Shown here piece after piece: positions 20,464-32,615 of a DNA stretch of 64,000 nt. Both the position numbers and the translations under genes were made by a program. The stretch is from Fonsecaea monophora (taxonomy: Eukaryota; Ascomycota; Eurotiomycetes; Chaetothyriales; Herpotrichiellaceae), in the NCBI RefSeq assembly GCF_001642475.1, contig NW_019173963.1:62001-126000 (forward strand), given 5' to 3'. The first letter of the stretch is position 1; every line of letters begins with the position of its first letter. A model generated the notes under the pieces. That model was not told the origin of the DNA. It did not search any database and was given only the letters and a program-made list of their open reading frames with translations.

Positions 20464-23400
20464 ATGAAACAGCGTTTTTCATCCCTCGACGTCAAGGTCT
20501 GTGTTTCTCCCATGCCCCGCATGCGCCTGCGCCTGCAAGTAACAACTGACTCCGTTGCGTTGTTGCATTGTAGGTCATTGCGAATGAACTATCAACTTCC
20601 CTCACCGGCCTCCGTTTGTCGAATGTCTACGATCTTTCCAGTCGAATTTTCCTGTTCAAATTCGCCAAACCCGGAAAACGGGAACAACTGCTCCTAGACA
20701 ATGGCTTTCGGTGCCACTTGACCTCTTTCTCCCGGACCGCTGCGACTCAGCCGTCCGCCTTCGTTAGCAGATTGCGCCACTATCTCAAGAGCAAACGTGT
20801 CACTGGCGTTGCCCAGATAGGCACCGACCGAGTTATACAAATCACCTTCAGCGACGGACTATATCGTTTGTTCTTGGAATTCTTTGCTGCGGGGAACATC
20901 ATCGTCACCGACGCGGACCTCAATGTGCTCGCTCTGCAGCGGCAAGTCAATGAAGGAGATGCAGATGTGGACATTAAATTGGGCGGAAAGTACACCCTCG
21001 AGCCAAAGCAGAATTTCCATGGAGTACCTCCTATAACAGAAGAAAGAGTCAGGGAGGTTCTTCAAAAGGCGGTGGAACGCGCGAAAGCTGCAAAAGAGGT
21101 GGGCGGCAAGAAAGCGAAACGAGCAAAGGGAATCGATGATTTGGTAAAGGCTCTGAGTATCGGCTTTCCCGAGTTTCCTCAGCACTTGATTGAGCATGCA
21201 TTCAGAGAAGCCAGCGTCAATGCGACATTGAAGGCGGAGGACGTTTTGGGAGACCAGGAGTCTCTACGATCGGTCATATCTGCATTGGAAGTTGCAGATC
21301 AAGTTTTCAAGTCGTTAGGTTCCGGGCAATCGAAGGGTTACATTATTGCGAAACAGAAAACTCCTTCCTCGGGCGAGACGGAGTCTTCCAGTGCGCAGAA
21401 ACCCGCCAGGGAGTCGATTGTTTATGACGATTTTCATCCATTTCAGCCAAGTCAGTTCCAGAACAAGCCAGGTGTTCACATTCTCGAGTTCGACGGTTTT
21501 AATCGTACGGTTGACGAGTTCTATTCGTCCATCGAATCTCAGAAGCTGGAATCACGGTTGACGGAGCGAGAAGAAATCGCGAAACGGAAATTGCAAGTTG
21601 CAAAAGATGAGCATGAAAAAAGATTGGCAGGCCTTCAACAGGTGCAGGAATTGCACGTCCGCAAGGCCCAAGCAATCGAGGCGAACCCCCACCGCGTGGA
21701 GGAAGCCTGTGCTGCGGTCAACGGCCTGGTCGCGCAAGGCATGGACTGGGTTGATATTGGGAAGCTCATCGAAAACGAGCAGAAGCGAGGTAATGTTGTG
21801 GCTCAAATGGTCAAACTTCCCCTCAAGCTGGAGGAGAATACAGTGACTCTCCTCCTTGACGAACCCACCTTTGATGAAGGCTACGAGAGTGACGAAGAAG
21901 ATGAGACCGATGAGGAGGTTGCGTCTGACGAGGAAGTCGAGGAGACTCGGGGTAAAGCTGCACCCACCACAGATAAACGGCTCGCGATTGATATTGATCT
22001 TGCACTATCACCTTGGGCAAACGCACGCCAATATTATGATCAGAAAAAGTCAGCAGCGGTCAAAGAGAAGAAAACTGTGGAGGCATCCGTGAAGGCCCTC
22101 AAATCGGCTGAGCAGAAGATTGACGCAGATCTCAAGAAAGGGTTAAAGCAGGAGAAGGCGGTCCTGAGGCCAGCAAGAAAACAGTTCTGGTTTGAGAAAT
22201 TCCTGTACTTTATCTCCAGTGACGGATATCTTGTGATTGGAGGCAAGGATGCGCAACAGAACGAGCTTCTTTACCGGCGATACCTGAAGAAGGGCGATGT
22301 CTACGTGCATGCCGACTTGCAAGGAGCATCGAGTGTGATTGTGAAAAACAATCCGCGCATGCCCGATGCACCGATTCCTCCCTCAACGCTTTCCCAAGCT
22401 GGTACATTGACTATCTGCACGAGCAGTGCCTGGGACTCGAAGGCGGTGATGGGAGCTTGGTGGGTCAATGCGGACCAAGTTAGCAAGACGGCTCCAAATG
22501 GCGAGTATCTCGCTACTGGTGGATTCGTCATCCGAGGACACAAGAATCTGTTGCCGCCGAGTCAGTTGATCCTTGGGTTTGGGGTCCTGTGGTTGATCAG
22601 CGAGCAGAGCAGGGTCAACCATGGCAAGCACCGGGTGGAGAGAACGGAGAGCCTGTTTCCGGGAGAGGCTGAAGCGCTGGCCAACGCTATGAGTGGAGTA
22701 TCTATCGAGGAACAATACACGTCCGACGATACTGGCCCAGATCGAAGCCAAGTGATACCCGATGTCGAAGATGCTGCTCACGCTGCGGTGGATGAAGAGG
22801 AGGAGGACGACCGCGGAGTCGCCTTGGATGAGGACCGTGAACAATCACGTCATGTTGAAGGCGATGATGATAACCGCGACTCTACGGATGGTTCGGAGGC
22901 CGAGGAAGAGAGATCGAACCCCTTACAGGTCAATGCTGCTCAGTCCCATCCAGATACCAAGGGGAGCAGTCTCGAAGAGCGCGCGATTGGGATCGAAGAC
23001 GAGACGGAAGAGCCACCGGCAGACGAAGCTTCAGAGGGAGAAGAGTCAGAGGACACTCCAGCGACAGAGCCATCTACACGGACGTCCACGCCGGGGCCTT
23101 CGTCACAAGCCACGGCGAAGTCCAAACCCGCGCAACTCGCCCGCGGAAAGCGCTCGAAGCTGAAACGCGCCCAAAAGAAGTATGCCGACCAAGACGAGGA
23201 AGACCGAGCTCTGGCCATGCAACTCCTTGGGTCTAACCGTGCTCAAGAACGCAAGGAAGCGGTAGAGGCAGAAAAGGCTGCCCGTGAAGCCAAGGCCCTG
23301 GCAGATAAAGAACGAAGAAGAGCACAGCACGCAAAGGCGGCGGAGAAGGAACGCTTGCGTCGAGAAAGGCTCGAAAAGGCGGCGGCCGATGCCAATGGTA

Positions 23401-23921
23401 GAGGAGCGGCTGCCGGCCTCCTCGACGATCACGACGACGAACTGAGCAAGGAGCAGGTGGAACAGGAGCGGCGCGAACTACTAGACATCGACCGGCTTGT
23501 GCCCATGCCGGAACCAGGCGACGAGCTCGTCGCTGCCATCCCCGTCGTGGCGCCGTGGACCGCACTGACCCGCCAGAAATACAAGATCAAGCTGCAACCC
23601 GGCAACGTCAAGAAGGGCAAAGTGGTGCGCGAGATCCTGGGCTTCTGGACCTCTCTCGCGACCAAGGGCCCCAAGGTCGTGGACGAGCAGAACCGCGAAA
23701 AGGACAAGGTCTGGAGGCGTGAGATGGACCTCTTGAAGGAGTGGAGGGTTGAGGAAATCGTCGGCGCCTTGCCTGTCAAGGGTTGCAGGATCGTTCAGAG
23801 TGGTGGGATGGGAGGTGCTTTGGGAGGTGGGAGTGGTGGAGGTGGAGGAGGCGGAGGCAAAGGAGGCGGTGGTGGTGGGAAAGGCAAGGGAAGGGGTGGA
23901 GGTGGAAAGAAAGGAAGATAG
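20464..23921 (+). CDS. RQC2: ribosome quality control factor Rqc2/Tae2 (NEMF)
   Basis: Exon 1 is only 33 nt (20464-20496, MKQRFSSLDVK). A 77-bp intron with a GTCTGT donor follows, then exon 2 at 20574-23921, for 1,126 residues. The NFACT-N domain (about 1-200) includes the conserved SSLDV and LRLSNVYDLSSRIFLFKFA. Coiled coils follow at about 340-400 and 530-570. NFACT-R/DUF814 spans about 575-700 (KQFWFEKFLYFISSDGYLVIGGKD; DVYVHADLQGASS; GGFVIRGHKN). An acidic and basic charged region leads to the NFACT-C block near 995-1075 (IPVVAPWTALTRQKYKIKLQPG). Rqc2 binds stalled 60S-nascent chain complexes, recruits Listerin/Rkr1 and elongates CAT tails. The last about 40 residues are a Gly/Lys repeat tail. 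Confidence 0.95.
23805..23918 (+). repeat. Gly-coding GGN repeat tract in the RQC2 3' end
   Basis: GGA/GGT/GGC-rich DNA encodes a Gly-rich, Lys-punctuated C-terminus. It is imperfect and purine-rich, the kind of sequence that expands by slippage. Confidence 0.75.
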
Positions 23922-24165
23922 CTAGATAAGTGACAATTGACGCTCGTTGTCCTGTTGAGAGGCTGACAAGTCTTTGATAAAATAGAGTGAAACCCCATCC
24001 TTAACCGCTTTCCAAGTATATCACCACGCCAAAATCCCCTTTGATGCTCGATATATACCTCAACCGAATTCCCCCAATGTCGACAACCATCCATATTCTC
24101 GTCGTTCCATCAATGGCAGAAGTTTCCACTGTACGGACCAGCCCTAAATCACTGCTGAGCAGAAC

Positions 24166-27100
24166 TCACCGGCTTGTCAGCACGCTCACAGTCATCTCAT
24201 CAGAAATACTTGCGTCACTCCCACGGCGCCGGTACTCCATCTCGATGTCACGGCCATTCGAGTCTTTCGTCTCTTTTGCCTCCACCTTCCTCCAGACCAG
24301 CTCGTCCCATTTCTTGTAATTTTTCGCTTGATCCAGATACTGGGCCACTTCGTCCGGCCCATTCTCGGCTTCGCCAGCGTCTTCAGAGTGCTCCTGGTGT
24401 CGCCAGTTTCTTAGATTCGCTCCAAGTCTTTCACGTCGACGCTTCTCCTCATTCTGCTTCTGCTGCTGCATTGCCAGGCGCTTCGCAACCTCGTTCGCAT
24501 CATGGAGTGCCACCAACTTGCGCTTCGCTGGATACTTGGCCATAAGGGAATTTATGAGGCGGTACATCAGCCATTGCTGGCTGCGCCCGGCTGCATCTGG
24601 GATTTCATCCTTGTTTGAACCAGCCTCGGAACCCTCCGCGAACTCACGGGCGGGAGTATTTTGGATGCTCATCTCGCTATTCGGATTCAGCTTTGGCGGA
24701 TTCTCGATTTGATATCGCAGATATGCAGTGGTCACCACATCACCCACAGTCATCCCGGTAGCGTTTTCCCAGTACAAAAGTCCGGGCCTGTACTCCACAA
24801 TAAACTTCACCAGATTCTGATGGCCTAGTCGTACAACCGAGTGTAATGGATAATCTCCCGCTCCATTCATCTTTTCGAGGTCTTTGCCACCCGAGAGAGA
24901 TAGGATAAGCTTCAGGCTTTTTTCCCATCCTGTTTTGTCGGTGATGCGCGTGAGGAACATTGCCAAAGGGGTGACACCCGAGGACTCGACGTTGCTACAG
25001 CGCTCATGGAGCAACGGTCCAACAATATTTTGGTCCAGCATTCCCAAGACCGAGTCAAGGAGGGCGGGCTTGTCCGTTGGAATGGTTGAAAGAACCATAT
25101 GTAGAATGTTGCGTCCAACATTGTCCTTGGCGAGTTGATCGGCACCTGCTGCGATCAGTTTCTTCGCGGCATAGTATCTTCGCACTTCGAACGCAAGATG
25201 GAGAGGCGTCTTGCCCTCGGTGGAGCGGACTTCAAGCGCTTGGGGCATCTTCTCAAGCAGGAAGTCAAAGCACGGCTGAGTTCCGTCTTCCAAAGGAGGC
25301 GATAACACACCGACGTGCAGTGCTAGGTTATTCCGGGTTGACAGCCATGTATCGAGAGTTCCTCGGATGCCACCTTTTGCCTGGGCTAATGCTTGGATGC
25401 GTTTCTCTTCTTTAAAGGTCTCGGCAAACTCGAGGTAGTGGCGCAAGGGAGCATCTGACATAAAGTACTCGGTAGTCTCCAAATTGCCTTCCAATATAGC
25501 GGCCAGAAGAGGGACTCCGATATCTGAGTCAATTTTTTGGGGACGGTGGCCTTTACGGCCGGCTTCCGCCCAGTCTTGACGCTTTTTGCCGTATACACTG
25601 AGTCCTTGATAGTACTCTGGCTTCTCGTCGAGCTGGATTCCTGATTTTTGAAATACCTTCTGCAGAGGAAATCCGAAGCCAGTAGACTTGATCATTTCGC
25701 CAATCATATCAACCCTACCCAGTCGAACCGCTAGGTCAAAATCGGGTTTAGAAATGGTCGCGACTTTCAGTCCATCCCCATCTTTCTCAAGTGCGAGAGT
25801 GTTGTCTATTTTGATGATGAATTTCAGCAGATCCATATTGTTGACAAAGATAGCATATCTGACCAGAGACGCTCGATTCTGCCGGCTTGTCGATTCAAGT
25901 GCCGCATTGAACCATGCCAAAGACTGTTTTGGTTCGTCATTGACGTAGATATTCCGTGATTGTACACCTCCGAAAACATCCCTGACTTGTCGCTCGTCTG
26001 CTGCATTCTGGACTGCGTGCCCAATCTGACAAGTCCAAGAGGTCATGATGGCTGGCGAGACTCTCGACTTGACGTTGTCGGCCACCGCAGCGATGTCGTT
26101 GATCGTAAAGGTGTCGTTAACAAGTTCGGCGACGACTCTCACACGAGTACTATGCTCCGTGCCGTCACCATCGTCACTATAGTCACTGCACTCGCTGTCT
26201 TCATCATAATCGTCGCCAGTGCCGAGGACGTAGTGGTACCTTTGTGACTTGTCGCTCGGTTGATACTGGATTTTGGCAATCTCAATAATCAACTCTGCAA
26301 GTTCGTAGTGGCCTCGGAAGGCCGCTATTGAGAACGGACTGAAACCATGAAGATCCGTGATAGCCACCTGTATTGGGTCGGCGCTCGTTAGACAAAGCGA
26401 TTTGACAGTATCAGAGTCGCCCTTCCAAACAGCTTCGAATAGGGTGATGTACTTGGCCTTCTTCTCCGAAGTTAGATCTGGCACTTGGAAAGATATCTTC
26501 GTCTCGTACGGGTCTTTGTTGAGATTCTTCGATCCGAAATAGTAGTTGGGCTTGTTTTCTTGACCACTTTCCTTCGGATGCAGCTCCGCAAACGTTTTAG
26601 CACCTTTCTCGAGAAGCCTCCGTTCAAGATCACGCAACTTCGCAACGGTTCTCCTGACGGCCGCATCCTTCTCCTTCCTCCCAGCCTCCGGCTTTGGCTT
26701 CTTGGCTTGGAGTTCTTTCTCATATTCCCTCAATTGATACTGAAGGATCGATTTAGCATTCTGGAGGTCGATGAAAGCAGTCCAATAACAGTAAGAACCT
26801 TTGTCGAGGTTGCGGAGGTATTCGGCGTCTTCCTTCAGTGCCTCTGGCTGCTTCAAATCTTTGACATGGGGGGACAAGTATTCCTCAAGTGAGGAGATGC
26901 GGGCTCGCACGAGGTCCAATAAGGAGTTTGGTGTTGGGCTCCAGGAGCGATACGGAGCTTCCAGATATTGATGTGCGCCAGTAGTTAGAGTATTGACGTC
27001 CTCACCCTTGTCGATGAGTAGGATGACAAAATCCACCAATTCGTGGATGACACCGACAACAATTGGCTGTTGGACACATTTTTTAAAGACTCTCTCGACT

Positions 27101-29948
27101 TCTTGGGGATCATTCGAGGTTCTGTCAAAGCTGCGCTTATATGCTTGCGCAAAGAGCTCGAAGTCAATATGGGTATTGGCTCCCATGCGTAGAAGATCCT
27201 CAACAAGTTCCGGTTCGGCAGTGCGAATGGCGGTCAGCAGAGGCGTATCGACCGTCGGCTGAGTCCAGTAACCGGACATGGCTATGAAATTGACAGCTTT
27301 GGCAAAGCTTGATGGATCAGCGGAGCGCATTGTCTGCACTATCAACGCCTTTCCAGTCTCGACCGCATAGTGAAGGGCAGAAATGTGATTCATATCGCTG
27401 TCAACGTCTGTCAGCCTGTACCAACGGTCACGGAACATAAAATACCATAGATCTGCTGTTGAAGAACTAGGCCTTGTGTGGATGGGGGGACTCACGCCTG
27501 CGTGGATGACGCCCCCAGAGCAAGAAGACCTTGGACGGTTTCATTGGCCTGTTGCAACGGGAGCTCTAAGGCCAGAGTGGTGGTCAAAATAGCAGCCCTA
27601 GCGTGCTTTCGATTGTATTCATCCACAATCTTGACTGGAAGGAGGACATCGGCGCCGTAACTGTCAACCAAAACTTTCACGACATCCAGGTGGCCCCCGA
27701 GGATGGCAAGGTGGAGAGGAGACATAGGACTATCCCAAGCCAAGACATCGACATCGAAGACATCGGGTCCCTCTTTGTCCTCGGGATCTTGGACTTCGAG
27801 ATTGCCTTCCACTTTCACAAAAGACCCTTCGGTCATGGCATCATCACGTTCGTCGTCGTCGTTGTCGTCGTCGTCGTCGTCATCTGCATTCTCGAAGTCT
27901 TCAGAGCCGACGGAGTCACTGTCGCTGATCTCGTCCTTGATGTTATTAGCTTCTTGCGAATTGCTGGCAGCAGCTCTTCGTGCTTCTTTTCGCGCTTCTT
28001 CCTTGGCCGCTTCCTGTTCCTCGTTTGCGTTACTTTTGTCGAGGATGTCCCTCACCATCTGTACCTCGCCACGGTGGGCAGCAAGGTGCAGAGCGGTCAT
28101 ACCGTTATAGAGTCTTGATACAAGGCGGGCGCCATGTTCAATGAGACAATGAACGATTTCAGGGGTGGAACACATGACCGCAAGATGTAGAGGCGTGCGA
28201 CCAGCAGGATCCCGACGGTTAACGTCCACAACTTCCGGCTCTGAGAACCAGTCTCTGACAGCATCAATGTCCAGATCGACTATTGCTTGACACAGCCTGG
28301 CAGTGTTGCCGACATATGCCATTTCTGTCCAGTCGGTGTCTGTGATGGGGTTAAAGCTGCCGATGGCCTGTCTGCCTGGGTCATCTTTGAGAAATGTAAC
28401 ATCTCCAGATATATAGATCTTCCTTTCCTCCTCGAGCGCGGCAAAGTCTGCGTCGGTTGTGGGTTCGGGGCAATATCCGCAACAGTCACGAAGAACGTCG
28501 TTGACAGACCCAAAGAAGGCTGGATGGCGATGCAGTCTGGTCTCTCTGTCCTTGGGTTTGTTCCATTCAGCATTGAGGAGCAGGTCCTTGGTGAAGAGAA
28601 GCTTCTCAATTCTTTTGGCAGTGTATCTGGGGCCATATGGAATGGTAACAGTGTGGTAATTAGAAACTTCATCCTCTTCTACCCACTCCGCGACGTCATC
28701 CGGTTGAGCATCTTTGACATTTCCTGGAAGCTCATGGCGAAATCGAGAATTCCACGACAACGGGGGCCTTCCTCGTTCGGCTCGACGTTTTGCGAGGTAC
28801 GTGTCCCTGTCATTGGGATGTGGCAACTTTTCGAGAACCAGCAGTCTCGCCAGGCCTTGCACCCTTGAGAAAGATCTCTCATAGATAGTAGGATCAATTC
28901 GTGTTCGGTCGATGCCGGGGAACACCACCTCGAAGCCGCGATGGGAGTATTTGGACAGCCGATTTTCGTAAGAGGGGGATCTTCTAGTGAGATCAATTGT
29001 GTTCACTTGAGTCATGAATGCGGCGAGAGCTCGAGGCGAAGCCCATACTTGCTGACCATCATAAGCTACACAGGAACAGTCAACGTCAAAGCCGGTGAGA
29101 ATCTCAGAAATGCTCTTATACAAGCGAAGCACAATCTGGACATGGCGGGTAGGATATTCCGACACAATCGTGATAGCATTTTTGGTGCGCTGCCTTACGG
29201 TTAGCAGACGAGAGATTTTGACATCTCTGAGCCTTCGAGAGCGCCCAAGAACTTTGGGAAGAGAATTCAGGGCTCCTTACTATAGTCGTCGTCTCGGACA
29301 GGATACTATCCCGAATTTTGGTCTCAATTTGTTTGATTTTCTCGATGGCTTGTTCCTCGTTCAGCCCGTAGAGGAATAGATCGACATCAGAAGCAGGTGC
29401 AAGCGTCTCATGGTAATAGGATCGAAGGGCTCGCTGAAAAGTCATGTCAACACGCGCGGAAGGATTTCGTGTTGCTAGCGACATACCTTAGACTCATTAT
29501 GAGGAGCGTCGACAGGTAGCAAAGAAGTGACGACAGCACTTCCTGCACATACCACATTACTCCAGTCTAGGTCCACCAACGAAGACTCGGAGAAAAGGTT
29601 AAAGTTGGTCCTGAAGTCTTTGAGAGTTTGGGTGGTGGCAGGTGAACCGTCTTTCCTGCGAGCCTCCGGTTGGAGAGACAAGAGAAACTGGTCTTTCGCG
29701 GCGTCAGACTCCTTTGCAAGATCTCTTGCTCGGATGGTGACAGGAGCATCCTTGAAGACAGGTACCAGATGGTTTGCGATTGCAGCTGGGTGATCAGGCT
29801 GCTGGGCGTAGATCTCCCTCAGTTTACTTTCGTAAGCCTTGAAGGGCCTAACCGCCTCAGCAACGCCGATCTGGGTCCTGGGTTTCTTGTCGACATAGCT
29901 GACGAAGTCAGGGATGGGAACCGGGAGAGGAGGAAGCTCCAGAGCCAT
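24166..29948 (-). CDS. giant ankyrin-repeat protein with N-terminal nucleotidyltransferase-like domain
   Basis: Four exons, 29948-29487, 29433-29281, 29189-27496 and 27397-24166, join in frame to 1,846 residues. Residues about 120-330 look like a Pol-beta-type nucleotidyltransferase: VVCAGSAVV (G136-S137), SDVDLFLYG (D170 and D172) and GFDVDCSCVAYDG (D240/D242). This gives a GS...DxD...D pattern interrupted by introns. Ankyrin repeats follow from about 500 (GRTPLHLAVMCSTPEIVHCLIEHGA; NGMTALHLAAHRGEVQMV; SPLHLAILGGHLDVVKVLV) and recur to about 1,650. A poly-Asp tract interrupts them near 640. The C-terminus is basic and coiled (residues about 1,730-1,840). The block with AITIVSEYPTRHVQIVLRLYKSISEIL is very conserved-looking. 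Its function is unknown to me. A GTGAGT donor overlaps the stop, so a further short 3' exon is possible. The acceptor of exon 4 could be 24 nt upstream. Confidence 0.85.
27850..27882. repeat. (GTC)n trinucleotide tract encoding poly-Asp
   Basis: A run of GTC triplets with one TTG interruption encodes the acidic DDDDDDDNDDD linker on the reverse strand between ankyrin repeats of the giant protein. Confidence 0.85.
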
Positions 29949-30705
29949 GGTGACGGCGGTGGCTGATAGAGGAGAGGGTAGACCTGTATGAAGACAAGCG
30001 TGGAAAATGGAAAAGGGGCCCGCAAGCTAGATGAGCAGACGAGACGAAGGCGGACAGATACAACTGTGGGACCAAGCTTTACGCAGAAAACATGCAAAAG
30101 CGACAGAACGAGATGACAGAGGATTGATGACTGACATTCAACTCCATGAAGAGGCCGAGTGACGAGGAGGAGGAGGGGATGGTCGTGGTCATATACTAGA
30201 AGCTGAGAGCATTGGGGGAGTTCAATGGCGGGTCGAGAAGAGAGCAACGCGTTGGTTCATGAATCCGAAACCGCGAACCCACGTGAGATCGATCAGATTG
30301 GCGCAGCCAGCGGCAGCAGCCTGGCGAGCCTGCGCTGGTCTCACCTCTCCAGGCACCAGATCCGCCCTAACTTCCACAGGGCCTCTATTTCTTCTCGCTG
30401 AGCCGTCAAAGACTGTTCATCGCCCCTTGGCGATTCAAGAGACAAGATTTCAATCTCCAGAAGTGGAGTTGAACCGTTTGGATGCCTAGATGCGCCTAAC
30501 TGCGCCTAGCTGCGCCTAGCATGCAGGCAGAACGGAGCAGAGGGCCACGAGGCGAAAGCTGGGGAAGTACTTTGCCGTAGCTTGGCGCAGTTTCTCATAC
30601 GGCAGATCAAAAACTCAACAAGTGCACTCTGATATGGACAGAATTTTCGGTCATTGGCCCAAGTCACACGAGCACATAATCTTGCACAGACAGACATCAA
30701 GGCAG
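29949..30705. promoter_or_regulatory. divergent promoter, ankyrin gene / formyl-THF deformylase
   Basis: The spacer between outward-facing genes contains no recognised exon. It carries a small tandem repeat at 30491-30520. An in-frame ATG at 30634, upstream of the deformylase start, falls in this stretch. Confidence 0.4.
30491..30520. repeat. 10-bp tandem repeat, 3 copies
   Basis: Three direct 10-mers of TGCGCCTARC lie back to back, with a degenerate fourth copy immediately upstream (30481-30490). They sit about 190 bp upstream of the deformylase start. Confidence 0.85.
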
Positions 30706-31792
30706 ATGCTTACCATTTTGAGTGGAGCAAGACTTGCAAGTCGGAGTGTAGTACGACAAAGATTCCCCCGCGTGCAGCCTGCAGAAAAGACTGCTACATT
30801 CCTCCGATCGAAGTCTCTATTTTCTACCGCGTCAACTCAAGACTCGTCCATTCTCGCAAAGATGGCCAACGACCACATCCTGACCCTGTCGTGTCCGGAT
30901 AAGCCGGGTATAGTTCATGCTGTGACGGGGATCTTTGCGCGAAACAACCTCAACATTCTTGACCTGCAACAATTCAGCGACCGGACCTCGGAGAAATTCT
31001 TCATGAGAGTGCACTTCGGACCGGCTGATGACACAAAATTCCTGATTCCTTCGTTCGAGGAGCTGGCAAACGATATCAAGATGGACTACGAGCTGAGACC
31101 TGTGGCTGAGAAGCCAAAGGTTTTGATCATGGTTTCCAAGATTGGCTACTGCTTGAACGACCTCCTTTTTCGCCAGAAGACTGTGAGACCCCTTTGTTGA
31201 CAAAGACTGTTGCGTTGTGCTTCTGGTTGTGTCAATAGTCTGTCCAAGCCTAACAGAATATATGCAGGGGCAATTGGCTATCGAGGTGCCGTTGATTGTA
31301 TCGAACCACCAGGACTTCGAACCACTGGCCAAGAGTTATAACATTGCTTTTCATCATCTGCCTGTCTCCAAGGACACCAAGGCCGAACAAGAAGACCGCA
31401 TCCTGGAGCTTATCAAAGAGCACAACATCGACTTGGTAGTTCTAGCGAGGTACATGCAAGTACTCTCTCCGAAGCTCTGTGAAGCTATGTCCGGCAAAAT
31501 CATCAATATTCATCACAGCTTCTTACCTTCCTTCAAGGGTGCAAAGCCATACCACCAAGCTTTCGACAGGGGCGTCAAGATCATTGGCGCGACAGCTCAT
31601 TTCGTGACCGCCGATCTAGACGAAGGTCCGATTATCGAGCAGAGGGTCACGAGAGTGGACCATAGCATGACGCCCAAGGAACTCGTTGACGAAGGGAGCA
31701 ATGTGGAGAGTCAGGTTTTAGCTGCGGCAGTCAAGTGGTGGTCAGAAAAGCGAGTATTTTTGAACGGGCACAAAACGGTGGTATTCAACTGA
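30706..31792 (+). CDS. formyltetrahydrofolate deformylase (PurU-like)
   Basis: Two exons, 30706-31182 and 31268-31792, give 333 residues. After a leader of about 52 residues comes an ACT domain (ILTLSCPDKPGIVHAVTGIFA, about 55-130). The formyltransferase-type catalytic domain follows, with the conserved NIHHSFLPSFKGAKPYHQAF and the catalytic Asp in ADLDEGPII. It hydrolyses 10-formyl-THF to formate and THF, linking one-carbon and purine metabolism. The leader MLTILSGARLASRSVVRQRF is Arg/Ser-rich and acid-free, so a mitochondrial location is likely. An upstream in-frame ATG (30634) and the ATG at 30862 (MANDHIL) are alternative starts. The intron (31183-31267) joins RQKT to GQLAIEVPLIVSNH in phase 0. 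Confidence 0.93.
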
Positions 31793-32615
31793 GGTCAAGC
31801 GTCCGTTCCTCCTGAAGTCCCCTCTCAGAACTTAGACGGCGGTGTTTCCAGCACACAGCATAGACACTGGGACGGCGACACAAACATATATATCACCTGA
31901 GCTGTCCCCAGCACAGTCGCCATTTTTTCATCTACGGTAAGACGAAAAGTTGGAAGCATTGAATTGAATGAGACAGTTTACCTCATGGCTCCTTGGATCA
32001 CACACATCCCAGTCGGACTTGTCCACCATCATATACTTGCTTTTATCCATTGTATGCAAATTCTCCTCCACTCCTGCTTCCGCATTTTTCCAATCGACAT
32101 GCAGCAAGGCTAGCATCGGACAGGGCCATCCGTACCACAGAAAGTGACCACCATCTCAGTCCAGCGCGACAGACCCACAAGGGTTTCTCGCCTTCGTGCG
32201 TCAACGTGGGGAACGGAGATGCCAGCTGCATGGGTCGGCGCAAGAGTGGATTCGTATCAAGGACATGTCCGTCCATGAAAGAATGCTTGCATGCTTCTTG
32301 GAACGGCACGACAGATAGTAGTCGATACGGCCGCCCCGCTGAGACAATGCGTTCTGACCATAAAGGCTGGCCTGTCGTGCTTTTGGTGCGGCGGGAGGAG
32401 CCTATTCGACTTACTTTACAGCTCAACTGGCCCAACATCACGGGGCGTGTAACAAGCAAGACACCTGTTCCCTCTACAGTACAAGTGGTCAAGGGCAGTG
32501 TCGCCGGTGATAGAGCAAGGGAGGGGCAACAGCGCAGGTGGCGAAGGGAACGTTTCCAGACAACCAAGCGGCAATTGAAGGGCAACAAAGACAACGAGCG
32601 ATACCAAGCACAGCA
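31793..32615. other. intergenic, ureohydrolase promoter
   Basis: No exon is seen. Long overlapping frames on both strands at 32000-32600 lack family signal. They probably reflect the base composition of the promoter and 5' UTR. Confidence 0.45.

Noticed and set aside
24120..24176. Extra 3' exon of the giant ankyrin gene
   Set aside because: A GTGAGT donor overlaps the stop and a GTACAG acceptor follows, but the extension would add only a few residues; transcript data are needed, so I kept the simple stop.
32000..32600. Overlapping frames of 180-216 codons on both strands
   Set aside because: They have no family signal and lie immediately upstream of the ureohydrolase; one merely reads into its start in another frame.
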